DNA from: Isoetes taiwanensis
Taxonomy: Eukaryota > Streptophyta > Lycopodiopsida > Isoetales > Isoetaceae
Length of the DNA: 64,000 bases
NCBI GenBank assembly: GCA_021234155.1
Contig: JAJEKV010000036.1
Span: 7,891,426-7,955,425, forward strand
Direction of reading: 5' to 3'
In this document: piece after piece, positions 1 to 10,402 of the stretch
Layout of the letters: each line of letters opens with the position of its first letter
How positions within the stretch are numbered: position 1 is the stretch's first letter
Position numbers and translations under genes: made by a program
Notes under the pieces: model-generated
Seen by the model: the letters and a program-made list of their open reading frames with translations, nothing else
Told to the model about the DNA's origin: nothing
Databases searched by the model: none

Positions 1-44
1 GCATATTCAATATGCTAGATATTGATGCTAGAGTATTTGCTATA

Positions 45-414
45 CCATTGCATTCCACACTTAAAAATAAAATTCCCCCTTAAACCCCCTTTGGTTTGGG
101 TGCATATTCACACGGGGGTGACGTAGGGCAGCGAGAGCCCTTCAAATCATGTTATACATGTACAAAATCAACACCATATAGTACATTGTTTCAAATCTTA
201 TTGTATTTCGCAAACTGTGTTATACAGTATACCAAAATTTGTACAGGCATACCCCACAAACGAGGATCTCTATGTACGGTCTAGATCGAGGAATAAAAGG
301 CATATATGCTCATCCAACAGCTCTCGATGCCCGGAGTCACCCCCCGTGTGAATATGCACCCAAACCAAAGGGGGTTTAAGGGGGAATTTTATTTTTAAGT
401 GTGGAATGCAATGG
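45..414. repeat. Foldback (MITE-like) inverted repeat
   Basis: Positions 45-122 and 336-414 are near-perfect reverse complements, differing by about one C in a C-run. The arms start CCATTGCATTCCACAC and run to a GTCACCCCC-type inner edge. Weaker inverted similarity continues into the spacer around 123-140 and 318-335, where GGGCAGCGAGAGC faces GGGCATCGAGAGC. No protein is seen in the spacer. The right arm plus about 45 bp beyond it (to ~460) recurs near 38,250-38,380, so the arm belongs to a dispersed family and may be two elements meeting head to head. The stretch 460-690 holds nothing I recognise. Confidence 0.8.
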
Positions 415-689
415 TTTGTATTAATTAATGTTAATGGTAGTTATGTGTTGGTAGTTATACTAAAAAATTTTATCGAACCCAAATAATTCCATTAGGCATG
501 GTAGTTCTTAAAGCATATTGTGACTTCCATTTATTCTTATATGTAGTTTAAACCATAGAGTTCCAGCTTTCAATGTTTCTGGACTTTTTTGTGATTCTAG
601 ACGTAATAATCATGATAGAAATAGTTACTGCCTAAACAAACAAAAGATGACAAGCATCATGCTCAAAAAAGCAAAGAAATCTTTTTACA

Positions 690-1158
690 AGATCAAAATA
701 TTTGCTATCAAATGCCAGAGGTGTTTCCTGTTTCCTCATCAAGATAATCATCTGTTCGGCAAAATCAATGGTTGAACATATGATCTGTCTAAATGTTGAT
801 CGAATACAGGGCGCAGACGGCTATTAAAAGTGTTGCAATGTGCTCTGCCAACTGTATGAGCCCCTGCCAAAGGATATTTACATTGATCAAATAAATTGCC
901 ATTGGAATGTAGCATATGCTGTGATCATGAACAAATTTCGAGCGTCAAATTTTCAAGATAAAATAAAGGAATATTGTACCCAATAATACAACCATATCCT
1001 CCACATTTAAGCCATGGTCAAATAACATTTGAATAAGCCGAGAAACCGAAGCCGGAGAAGGGATATTTGCGAAAGGGATATTTGCGAGTTTCACTTGAAG
1101 AGGCATGTGAAAGGCTGTCTCTTCTGCCAGTGGGAAATGGAATATCGGGTTCACAGGC
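690..1158 (-). pseudogene. Class III (secretory plant) peroxidase, truncated pseudogene
   Basis: Two adjacent exons of a class III peroxidase are recognisable on the minus strand. Exon A (1158-980) follows a TTTGCAG acceptor and contains PTGRRDSLSHASS, then in a different frame IPSPASVSRLIQM and GLNVEDMVVLLG. A GTACAA donor and a 115-bp intron (979-864) follow. Exon B (863 to ~690) opens GAHTVGRAHCNTFNSRL, the family's conserved proximal heme-ligand histidine block, and later has TPLAFDSKYF in a shifted frame. The splice phase across the intron is correct (VVLLG joins AHTVG). The 5' exons with the distal catalytic Arg/His, and the 3' end, are missing. There is a frameshift in exon A, beside a short duplication of GCGAAAGGGATATTT, and another in exon B. 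Family members oxidise phenolic substrates with hydrogen peroxide in the wall or vacuole; this copy cannot encode an active enzyme as it stands. Confidence 0.88.
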
Positions 1159-1675
1159 CTGCAAATGCACAACTTACCACATAAAGAAAAATGTAAAAAA
1201 AAACTACAAAACAATCTTTTGAAGAAAAAACAGAGACAAACAGAGCAAAGGCATATTATTGCTGTTGCTATTCATTGCCATGTAATGGCTGGACAGCAAC
1301 AAATGACTATGCACATGTAACAGATTTGGCAGTGAAACAGGGGAAGCTTTGGAGGCTGAAACAGTGGAACAAGCCATTTGAGAATCAACGATTAGAGTAA
1401 AAACATGTACCAGGTCTTTCTTTGTGGTTCCAAAACTGTTCTGCCGAATCCAAACATTTTGGCACAGCAAAAAAAAATTAGCTTGAGCTTTCTGCGCAGC
1501 CTTGAGCTTCTACGCCATACATTTTACACATAAAAGAAACAAAAAGCATTCAAAATCGATGTAGGAAAGAGCAGGGTTTCAGGTATTGAAGCAACTCGTC
1601 CAAATCTGTATCACAGATAACCCATTCAGGAATCTCAAGATGGACGGCCGCTACTCCTGGAGAACCGCTAATATT

Positions 1676-1855
1676 CTAAGGGAAAAGGCTCAAAGAACCG
1701 TCGGAACTAGCAGCAAGAAGCAGCAAGGAGTTCGGTTCTGCATGAGCAAGTTCTTCATGCCCAAAATCGTGAGCTCCACCACCGAAATCGTTGAGTGCCA
1801 AGATAAACATGAGCGCCATCAGCATGAAAAATCTGAGCGCCATGGATTTGCTCAT
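1676..1855 (-). other. Short ORF with a signal-peptide-like start; doubtful
   Basis: From an ATG at 1855 the minus strand encodes 59 residues beginning MSKSMALRFFMLMALMFILA, a hydrophobic stretch like an ER signal sequence, followed by a short acidic and serine-rich part. It lies upstream of the peroxidase remnant on the same strand, so it could be a leftover first exon, but no peroxidase N-terminal motif follows. It could also be chance. The rest of 1159-2245 shows no gene. Confidence 0.15.
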
Positions 1856-2245
1856 CACTTGACGGATGGGCTTCCAGACTAGGTGAAGCGGCAAAGCGAC
1901 CAAGGCGGGAAAGTGGCCCAACCAATAGGATGATAATACATGGATCGAAATCATGACCGTTCATCCGGACCAAATCTCGACCATTAATTTTGGCCATTGA
2001 ATAGAACATTTTCTCACACGATTTTATTTCTCTAACTTTCAACGTGTCATAATTTACGTTCGAGGCGGGGGCATCTTTCTCTAAGGGAGACACGCCGTGT
2101 TATGCTCACTTAAGGGGGCAATTGCAATTCTGGGCAGGAGGCATGGAATCTCGCCACAAAACGTGGCTCATCTGAAAGCCTGAAAGATAAGCTACGAAAT
2201 GATGTCAGAATCAAGGTCTACGGAATAGCCATTTGTAAGCTATAG

Positions 2246-2470
2246 CTGCTCAAACACAGGGGGGTCTGAGAACCCAGTTTGCGCACTACAGAACCATCAA
2301 TTGCGCACTGACTTGCGCATAAAACTACCATCAATTGCGCATCAAACAATTGTAATGCTTGCAAACCACCATCATTTGCTCACCTGTTAAGAGTCGATTG
2401 TGGCACATCAGTCCACAAATTGCGCACATGCATACCACAATTCACGCACATGAATATCAAATTCTGCTAC
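2246..2470. repeat. Degenerate repeats of CAATTGCGCA
   Basis: The motif AATTGCGCA/TTGCGCAC recurs about six times (near 2278, 2310, 2322, 2333, 2417) among variants such as ATTTGCTCAC and ATTCACGCAC. Spacing is irregular. No gene is seen between 2470 and 2770. Confidence 0.55.
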
Positions 2471-2768
2471 ACTCTAACTAGCATCTAATGGCATACATCT
2501 AACAATCAAACAACAATTTAGCAACATCCCTAAATTACAGTTGCATCACCCTTGCCTCATAACATGTTTTTCAGCAATTTCTTGGCACACAAGATTCTAA
2601 ATAGAGAGAATTAAGATCTGTTACTTGGCAAGTGACAAAGGTCTATGCAAAATTATTTGTGTGCAAGTTTGAAAACACACACAAATAGACTGATGTTTAG
2701 TACAAGTAGCATTAAGAGTCACAACAAAGAAGACAAGCAATGTGTGAGACTAGTCTTCTTCCAATTGG

Positions 2769-4130
2769 CTATCTATCTCCACATCTGTTGCCTGCACAAA
2801 AATACTGGCTTAAGAGAGGTAAAACAGAAAACATCAAAGTTACATGCCAATGTGGACTTACATTTTCAAGGAGCGCTCTGTAAGTTCTTGTCCAGCCATC
2901 ATCCATCCCCCTTGCCTTCTCAATTATGTCATGAGGCAAACCATCATTAACAAAACCTCGGATCAGCCTTGCTTTTGCCAAATTGTGCACTGAGGCATCT
3001 GGAATACCACTATTGAGATCAGCAAATCTGACCCATGTTTGAGTGTCCATACTAATATGCCCATGTAGTACTGATTCATTTCTTTCAAGAGGGGCTGTAA
3101 TAGCCAAAGCAACACGTCCATCCATTTCACTTAACCTAGTGGGTTGAGGTCTTGCAGGTGGTATTACCTCATCAATTGATACATTAACATCAGCCATATG
3201 ATCTTGAGAACAAATATGAGTGTCTTCTAAGCTGCATCCTATCATAGAGCCAGAGAATGGAGACATATTCCTGACTGCATTATATAAAATAGGGCTTGGA
3301 GGCAATTCTTCCTCAAATTGACTATCTTGGAACAATGAAGGGCAGCTCTCTTGTTCTTCTATTTGGCTACTAGCCACAAATTGTATGTCACAACCTGCAT
3401 GCCCTTCATTCTCTCTAGCTGCCCTCTTTGCTCTTAGCCTATTCCTTGCTTGCATTCTAGCCTCCATAGCATCCTTGTTAACTGGTATCCAAGGGCTCAC
3501 ACCATTCAACATAGGTCTCCCATGCCTATGAGGACCGTATATTAGAACCCTAAACCTTCTACAACCTGCCTCCCATGCTTCTTCACTTCTTTTCATAGCT
3601 TCCCTATCTTCCTTTCTCTTTTTGCATCTTTCTGAAGCCTCCTCCCTTGCCAATTTCCTTGCTGCTTGTGCAGCACGCTTCTCTTCTAACTTTCTCTTCC
3701 TTTCCTCCTCATCCCTTGCCTTCATTTGCTGCTCGTCCCTGATTGCTTGGCACCATTATTCAGAGCTTACAAGATGCACTCCAGCAAGTAAAGGAGGATT
3801 TTGTCTTCTAGAGGTTTGAGGCTGAGATGTAGAGTCATTGTTTTGGGGCTGAAATGCTCTAAACAATGGTGATCTATGGGCTGTAGGTAATGCAGATCTA
3901 TAAGCAACATCAACTTGAGAAGAAGAGGCTGGTACAACAGTGTTTGCATGTGGCAAAGGCCTTGCAACATTAGGTGCTTGGTTTTCAAGCACATTGGAAT
4001 TCAGAAGAACATTGTGAAGTGCTGCCTCATTAACATTTTCATCAGGGACAAGATTGCTATTCGCATTAACCTCAAAAGTTTGATTATTACCTTCTTCAGG
4101 AGGTAAAACAAGCGCCACCAAATCCGTCAC
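2769..4130 (-). pseudogene. Unidentified coiled-coil protein gene interrupted by one in-frame stop
   Basis: Two long minus-strand reading frames, 4130-3757 and 3755-2769, lie in the same frame and are separated only by a single TAA (about 3756-3754). Ten sense codons follow the stop before the first downstream ATG. The upstream part is Asn/Pro/Gln-rich with no known domain. The downstream part starts with a strongly charged Lys/Glu/Arg segment (ARDEEERKRKLEEKRAAQ), likely a coiled coil, then continues about 250 residues with a conserved-looking C-terminus (TWVRFADLNSGIPDA). A good donor, AAT|GTAAGT, lies at 2861-2856, so the true exon probably ends at 2862 and a further exon is expected beyond. 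The frame stays open upstream of 4130 to at least 4190. I do not recognise the family; a transposon-associated or plant-specific gene are both possible. One nonsense change in an otherwise clean frame suggests recent loss or a base error. Confidence 0.55.
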
Positions 4131-4194
4131 AAAGCTTTTGAAGAGATTGTGGAAAGGATAAGCTATAAAGGTAGATTTGGAAAGCTCATTACCT

Positions 4195-4375
4195 GAATGG
4201 AGACGCTTTGGAGGCTGAAGGATCTGGCCGCAATGGAGATGGAGGCCGCAGTGGCTGCTAACATTTACTTCCGATCATAGATTTGGCCGCAATGGAGATG
4301 GATCTGGCCGCAATTGATCTGGCCGAAGTGGAGATGGAGGCTGCGGGCTTGAATTTCGGCGGCAACGTGAAGGCG
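4195..4375. repeat. Minisatellite of GGCCGCAATGGAGATGGA type
   Basis: The unit CTGGCCGCAATGGAGATGG and variants occur at about 4221, 4283, 4306 and 4319. The stretch lies just upstream (minus strand) of the interrupted coiled-coil gene and could be part of its leader. From 4376 to about 5080 I see no gene or clear repeat. Confidence 0.5.
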
Positions 4376-5079
4376 CCAGACTTTAGAAACAAATAATAAT
4401 AGGCCTAGTTCAAACTTCAGCCAATAAAATTCTAGGACGAAGATCACGATCTTATCCGTTTATCTCTGGAGTCATCTTGGCCGTTCATTTTTTTTAAATA
4501 TAGACTTATGATCATGTGAAATGGTTTGGTTGGGTTTTATAACCAAGCTTTGTTACTTTACACTATAAAGAGATGGGCTTGTAACATATGTCTTGTTCTT
4601 ACTTAAAGTATAGTGATGCTTATATCACTTCTATGTAATGAAAATATGTTGTTAGGAAACATGTTGTAGACATAGTTGTGACATGGACCCAAACAAGTGT
4701 GACGTGGAAGCAAGAAAAAATTCCACATCAACGGGTAAGATCGGGATGGAGGGCTAAGATTGTTTGATGCATATAGCAATTTGGCCCATGCACTTCCGAT
4801 GAATGATTTTCTAGGATAGCTTAGCACTGAGCTTCCGTCTGCACGGGATTGGCATGTATCCACCCATCAATTCAAACTTGCAAACCTTGGCAGACTGATA
4901 AATACCATATCTGATTCTGAAGCTCTGTGCAATGCAATCGTTTCAAGAATAGGAGGCACTTATGTGTCAGTCATATAATGTGACGTGCCACATCTTCCAA
5001 ACAAACGCCATGTCATTATGGTGAATATGCTTCTTCTAAGAAGTTGCAAATTGCCTAGGCAAATTCTTCATTTTTCTAT

Positions 5080-5800
5080 CCCTTCATCTTTTGCCATGTC
5101 ATCACTCATAGCTGCCATCTCATGCTCATGCCATATCATCACTAATAATTATTTGTAAAAGTCACATTTTCAAGAAAGTTTGGTTTCTCTTTCTTATGAC
5201 ACCTCGTCATTCCAGTGCCATGTCATCTTGCTTGCCACTATTACCTACTTATCACACTCAGAAAATCTCCCTTTCCAAAAAAAATACTATCTATCTATCT
5301 ATCTATCTTTTAATTGGCCTAGTCATTTTCTATCTAAATTGCATAAATGCTTAATCATCATGCCACATCACACACCATCCAAAGGAATGCCATGTCACCA
5401 AGGAGAAACATGTTTTTTTTTTAAGTTGTCTAGGCAAATTCTTTGTTTTCCCGCCGCTTTATCTTTTGCCACCTCACCACTCATCTTTACCACCTCATCA
5501 TACTGATGCCATGTCATCTTCCAAAATTTTTGCAAAGAAAGAAGCTTGCTTGCTCTTTTGATGCCACCTCATCATTTCTAGTGCCATATCATTACCATGT
5601 CACTGTATGTGCTACTATTCTACTCTGCATTGCCACTCTGCTCTAATTTGCATGACGTAAAAATACTATCATCTATTTATCTAGATTTCTTTCCCTCTTT
5701 CAGTTATTTTCTTATTCTTCTCTCTCCAAAAGATATTGGGTTGTGGGGAGGTTACTTAAGTGTGCACCAACACAATGCTCTAGATTTTGCATGTTGGATT
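5080..5800. repeat. Low-complexity TGCCATGTCATC-type repeats and a (CTAT)n microsatellite
   Basis: Degenerate copies of GCCATGTCATC/GCCACCTCATC recur throughout, and a (CTAT)5 tract sits at about 5287-5308. Similar text flanks the satellite again at 50,350-50,720, so this degenerate repeat borders the 19-bp satellite in both parts of the window. No gene is supported. Confidence 0.5.
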
Positions 5801-5821
5801 TTACTCATATGATGTGTGCCT

Positions 5822-6190
5822 TGCATGGATGGGCAACTCTCCCACTTCAGAACTGTGAACTGCCTCTGCCAATGGACTCAAAACATCGACATTACCCTGG
5901 GCACCGAGTTTCGTGAGCAGAAGATTACCCCTTCTCCAAGAAGTGCCAAAGTAGCTCATGACCAACACATTCGTAGCCAATTGGCCCAGGAGGTGGTTGC
6001 GTTATTGCCATGTTGCGCATTCGTCTCTCTTTCGTTGCAAAAAATGACCATGTAACTTGGTCCCTAGGGTAGTTTCACCATTCTGGACGATTGTGGCGAA
6101 GTTGAATCTCCATTTCGGAGCCTTTGTACTGGCCGAATGACAAAACACTTGGCTTTCTACACGGTTGCCCGCAAGATGCTTCGCGGTTTG
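5822..6190 (+). repeat. Partial copy of the U repeat
   Basis: This 370-bp block matches the outer half of the U repeat copies at 42-45.8 kb, in the same orientation as the copy at 45,340-45,690. Shared text includes GGGCAACTCTCCCAC, GCCAAAGTAGCTCATG, AACTTGGTCCCTAGGGTA and GACAAAACACTTGG. It is more diverged than the 42-45 kb copies. As at 45.9 kb, a 19-bp satellite array starts directly after it. Confidence 0.8.
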
Positions 6191-7310
6191 ATAAGTCCTT
6201 GGCATTTTGGAGTCTAGGTGGCATGTTTGAGCCACCTTGGCATGTTGGACCCTAGGTGGCACGTTGGAGCCTGCATGACATTTTGGAGCCTAGGTGTTGA
6301 GCCACCTTGGCATGTTGGAGTCTAGGTGACATATTGAAGCCCACGTGGCATGTTTGAACCACATTGACATGTTGGAGCCTAGATGGCATGTTGGAGCCCA
6401 CATGGCATGTTTGAGCCAGCTTGGCATGTTTGAGCCAGCTTGGCATGTTTGAGCCATGGTGGCATGTTGGAGCCCACGGAATATTCGAGCCACCATGTTT
6501 GAGCCACCTTGGCATGTTGGAGCCTAGGTGGCATGTTGAGCTACCTTGGCATGTTGGAACCTAGGTAGCATGTTGGAGCCCATGTGGCATGTTTGAGCCA
6601 CCTTGGCATGTTCGAGCCTAGGTGGTATGTTGGAACCTAGGTGGCATGTTTGAGCCACCTTGGCATGTTGGAGCCCAGGTGGCATATTGGAGCCCGCGTG
6701 GCATGTTTGAGCCACCTTGGTTTGAGCCACCTTTGCATGCTAGAGCCTAGGTGGCATGTAGGAGCTCGCGTGGCATGTTTAAGCCACCTTGGCATGTTAG
6801 AGCACGCGTGGCATGTTTGAGACACCTTGGCATGTTTGAGCCTAGGCGGCATGTTGGAGCCTAGATGGCATGTTTGAGCCACCTTGGCATGTTAGAGCCT
6901 AGGTGGCATGTTGGAGCCTGTGTGGCATGTTTGAGCCACCTTGGCATGTTTGAGCCTTGGTGGCATGTTGGTGCCTAGGCATCATGCTTGAGCCACCTTG
7001 GCATGTTAGAGCCTAGGTGGCATGTTGGAGCCCACATGGCATGTTTGAGCCACCTTGGCATGTTGGAGCCTAGGTGGCATGTAGGAGCCCGCGTGACATG
7101 TTTGAGTCAGCTTGGAATGTTTGAGCCTAGGTGGCATGTTGGAGCCTAGGTAGTATGTTGGAGCCCACGTGGCATGTTTGAGCCACCTTGACATGTTTGA
7201 GCTTGGGTGGCATGTTGGTGCCTAGATGGCATGCTTGAGCCACCTTGGCATGTTGGAGCCTAGGTGGCATGTTGGAGCCCACGTGGCATGTTTGAGCACC
7301 TTGGATCTAA
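6190..7310. repeat. 19-bp satellite array, block 1, with a 57-bp trimer
   Basis: About 58 tandem units of 19 bp are present. Three main variants alternate: TTGGAGCCTAGGTGGCATG, TTGGAGCCCACGTGGCATG and TTTGAGCCACCTTGGCATG, giving a frequent 57-bp trimer. On this strand the units are reverse complements of the array at 45.9-50.3 kb. The unit lacks stop codons in most frames, so open frames on both strands here are not genes. Confidence 0.95.
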
Positions 7311-7855
7311 CATTTTTCACGAATTTGTAACAATATGTTACATTCCCAAATTTAAGCACACAAACAATATTCCAGGTTGTGGTGCTTTGCTTAAGAAATA
7401 GCCTAAAAAAAACCTCAGACATACTTCCTTAAGAAATAGCTATTTAAAAAATACACCTAGTTATAAACCACACCACTTCAGAAAACCACACCTCTTTAAA
7501 AAACAACCACTTAAAAATTACACCTACTTATAAACCATACCTCAAAAAACCATACTTACTTTAGAAAACAACTACTTAAAAACTACACCTAGTTATAGAA
7601 ACCACACCTAAAAAAACTATACTTCCTTAAAAGATAGCTTCTTAAAAACTACACTACTTCAGAAAACCATACTTCATTAAAAAACAACCACTTAAAAACT
7701 ACACTTCAAAAAATCATACTTCTTTAAGAAACAGCTATTTAAAAACCACACCCACTTACAAACCACACCTCAAAAAACAATACCTCAATTAAAAAAATCA
7801 CACTACTTCAGAAAACTATACTTCCTTAAAAAACGACCACTTAGAAACTGGCATG
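7310..7855. repeat. A-rich irregular tandem array
   Basis: The block consists of diverged repeats of text such as CTTAAAAACTACACCTAG, TTATAAACCACACC and AAAAACCATACTTC. The same family forms a longer array at 8,535-9,360. Both blocks begin with a shared non-repeated lead-in (near 7,300-7,420 and 8,530-8,640) containing ACAAACAATATTC and GGTGCTTTGCTTAAGAAATA. The satellite block and the A-rich block were therefore duplicated together. Confidence 0.8.
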
Positions 7856-8535
7856 TAGAAGCCCGCGTGGCATGTTTAAGCCACCTTATCATATTGGAGC
7901 CCACGTGGCATGTTTGAGACACCTTGGCATGTTTGAGCCTAGGTGGCATGTTGGAGCCTAGGTGGCATGTTTGAGCCACCTAGGCATGTTGGAGCCTAGG
8001 TGGCATGTTGGGAATCCACGTTTTGAGACACCTTGGCATGTTGCAAGCCTAGGTGGCATGTTGGAGCCCGCATGGCATGTTTGAGCCACCTTGGCATGTT
8101 TGAGCCTTGGTGGCATGTTGGTGCCTAGGCGGCATGCTTGAGCCACCTTGGCAGATTGGAGCCTAGGTGGCATGTTGGAGCCGACATGGCATGTTTGAGC
8201 CACCTTGACATGTTGGAGCCTAGGTGGCATGAAGCCCACGTGGCATGTTTGAGCCACCTTGACATGTTTGAGCCTAGGTGTCATGTTGGAGCCTAGGTGG
8301 CATGTTTGAGGCACGTTGGCATGTTGGAGCCTAGGTGGCATATTGGAGCCCATGTGGCATGTTGGAGCCTATAGGTGGCATATAGGAGCCCGCATGGCAT
8401 GTTTGAGCCACCTTGGCATGTTTGAGCCTAGGTGTCATGTTGGTGCCTAGGTGGTATACTTGAGCCACCTTGGCATGTTGGAGCCTAGATGGATGTTGGA
8501 GCCCACATGGCATGTTTGACGCACCTTGGATTTAA
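7855..8535. repeat. 19-bp satellite array, block 2
   Basis: About 35 further units of the 19-bp satellite, in the same orientation and with the same three variants as block 1. Some units carry small insertions or deletions, for example near 8,010-8,050 and 8,230. Confidence 0.93.
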
Positions 8536-9360
8536 CCGTTGAAGGTATATTTCACGAATGTAAAACAATACGATCATTCCCAAATTTGAGCGCACAAACA
8601 ATATTCTAGGTGGTGGTGCTTTGCTTAAGAAATAGCCTCAAAAAAACCTCAAAAAAACCATACTTCCTTAAGAAATAGCTACGTAAAAACTACACCCAGT
8701 TATAAACCACACCACTTCAGAAAACCACACTTCTTTAAAAAACAGCCACTTAAAAACCACACCTCAAAAAACCATACTTACTTTAAAAAATAGGTACTTA
8801 AGAACTACACCTAGTTATATAAACCACACCTTAAAAAATCATACTTCCTTAAAAATAGCTTCTTAAAAACTACATCTAGTTATAAACTACATCACTTCAA
8901 AAAACCATACTTCATTAAAAAACAACCACTTAAAAACTACACTCGCTTATAAACCATACTTCAAAAAACCATACTTCTTTAAAAAACAGCTATTTGAAAA
9001 CTACACCCACTTATAAATGACACCTCAAAAAACAACACCTCAATTAAAAAAATCACACCACTTCAGAAAACCATACTTCATTTAAAAACAACCACCTAAA
9101 AACTACACCTCCTTGTAAACCACACTTCAAAAAACTATACTTCCATAAAAAAACAACTACTTAAAACTACACCTAGTTATAAACTACACCTCAAAAAACA
9201 ACACCTTCTTAAAAACAACACAACCTCAAAAAAAAAGCGACACTTCTTTTAAAAAAAACGACACCTCAAAAAAAGACCACACCTTCAAAAAAAAAAGAAA
9301 CTATAGCTCCGTAAAAAAAACTACACCGCCTCCTTAATAAACCACACCTCCACATAACCA
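8535..9360. repeat. A-rich irregular tandem array, second block
   Basis: Same family as 7,310-7,855. Units alternate AAAAACTACACCTAGTTA with AAAAAACCATACTTCCTTA and end in a purely A/C-rich tail near 9,230-9,340. Nothing coding is seen. Confidence 0.8.
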
Positions 9361-9414
9361 CATGTAGATTTTTTGGAACAAAGACATGTGGTCTTCTTAT
9401 TACTGTTGTTTTTA

Positions 9415-10313
9415 GGTGTGGATTCAGAATTGGGGTGGTAGTGAGAAAGGAAGCCCTTTACAAGAAAACCTCAGCAACAAAGGACAGGGAATCATTTGAA
9501 GACGCATGCGACCAACTGAAAAATATTAGAGTGCTCAAGAAGGCAGTTGGGGAGGAATTACAAAGGCTTACAGGGGACTGGTTGTTGTCGGAGCTAGGAC
9601 TCATGCAAAATTACGTCTCCAACGACGACCTGAAGAAGTATGTCTTTTGGTCCAAAGACTTTGTCAAACAACAGAAGTTGAAGAACGTTGCAAACCTTAA
9701 AGGGATTCATACGAAAATTGCATCCGACTTGAAAAGAAAAGTTGCATTGGTGAAGCAGACCCCGGATGCGGAATCCACATTCTTTTATCAAGTGTCCACT
9801 GGTTTCAAGTGTGCATTTCCAGATGTGGGTACAGGTCCCCATGATATCACACTATTCGTGCTTGATAGCCGAGGCACCAGATGGTCGCTTGATGACTATA
9901 ATACGTTCTACAACATATGCGGTGGTTGCATGACAGAAAAGAATTACACAATTGTCACGATATGCCCCTCCGACATGTCCTACGCATATGCTCTAACTGC
10001 TGCAAAAGACTTAGAATGCGTCAAAGTGATACGTCAGGCGATCCTCATAAATGAAAACAGGGACAGTGAATTTAGCACAACAAGTAAAATTTCTCACGTG
10101 CTTATCATTATGATAGCCATTATGGATGATAAGGAATATGAAAGACTTAAGGGAAAATCAGATGGAGAAAAACTTGCATGGCAGTGCTATCAGCTAGATG
10201 AACGCCTCCTGCGAAACGTCTTTTATCTTGAGCAAGAAGATAAGGGGAAGGGAACAGCTAGAGGAAGAAGAGGAAGAAAACCAGGCCGACCCCGTTCTTG
10301 TGGAGCACATTAA
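9415..10313 (+). CDS. Unrecognised protein, 5'-partial exon with AT-hook-like end
   Basis: An open frame of about 290 codons starts right after a TTTTTAG splice-acceptor-like sequence at ~9414. There is no ATG at its beginning; the first in-frame start-like codon is GTG, so it is probably an internal or last exon. The N-terminal third is Lys-rich and helical. The middle has mixed hydrophobic segments with Cys residues (YNTFYNICGGCM, TICPSDMSYAYALTAAKD). The C-terminus GRRGRKPGRPRS resembles an AT-hook. From ~10,250 another frame gives an acidic run and then NQADPVLVEHIKYELLTSHK, so the original protein may have continued through a frameshift until a repeat begins at ~10,403. I do not recognise the family. 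It may belong to a mobile element, since repeats border it on both sides. Confidence 0.45.
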
Positions 10314-10402
10314 GTATGAGCTCCTAACGTCACATAAGGGGAGGCTAAACAAGAATGGAGTCTCTATGGCCCTTTCTCATTATCTCATTGAAGCATTTTG
10401 CC

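Noticed and set aside
6190-8535. Minus-strand frames resembling a repetitive Cys/His protein
   Set aside because: Same satellite effect as above; they break and restart with unit indels.
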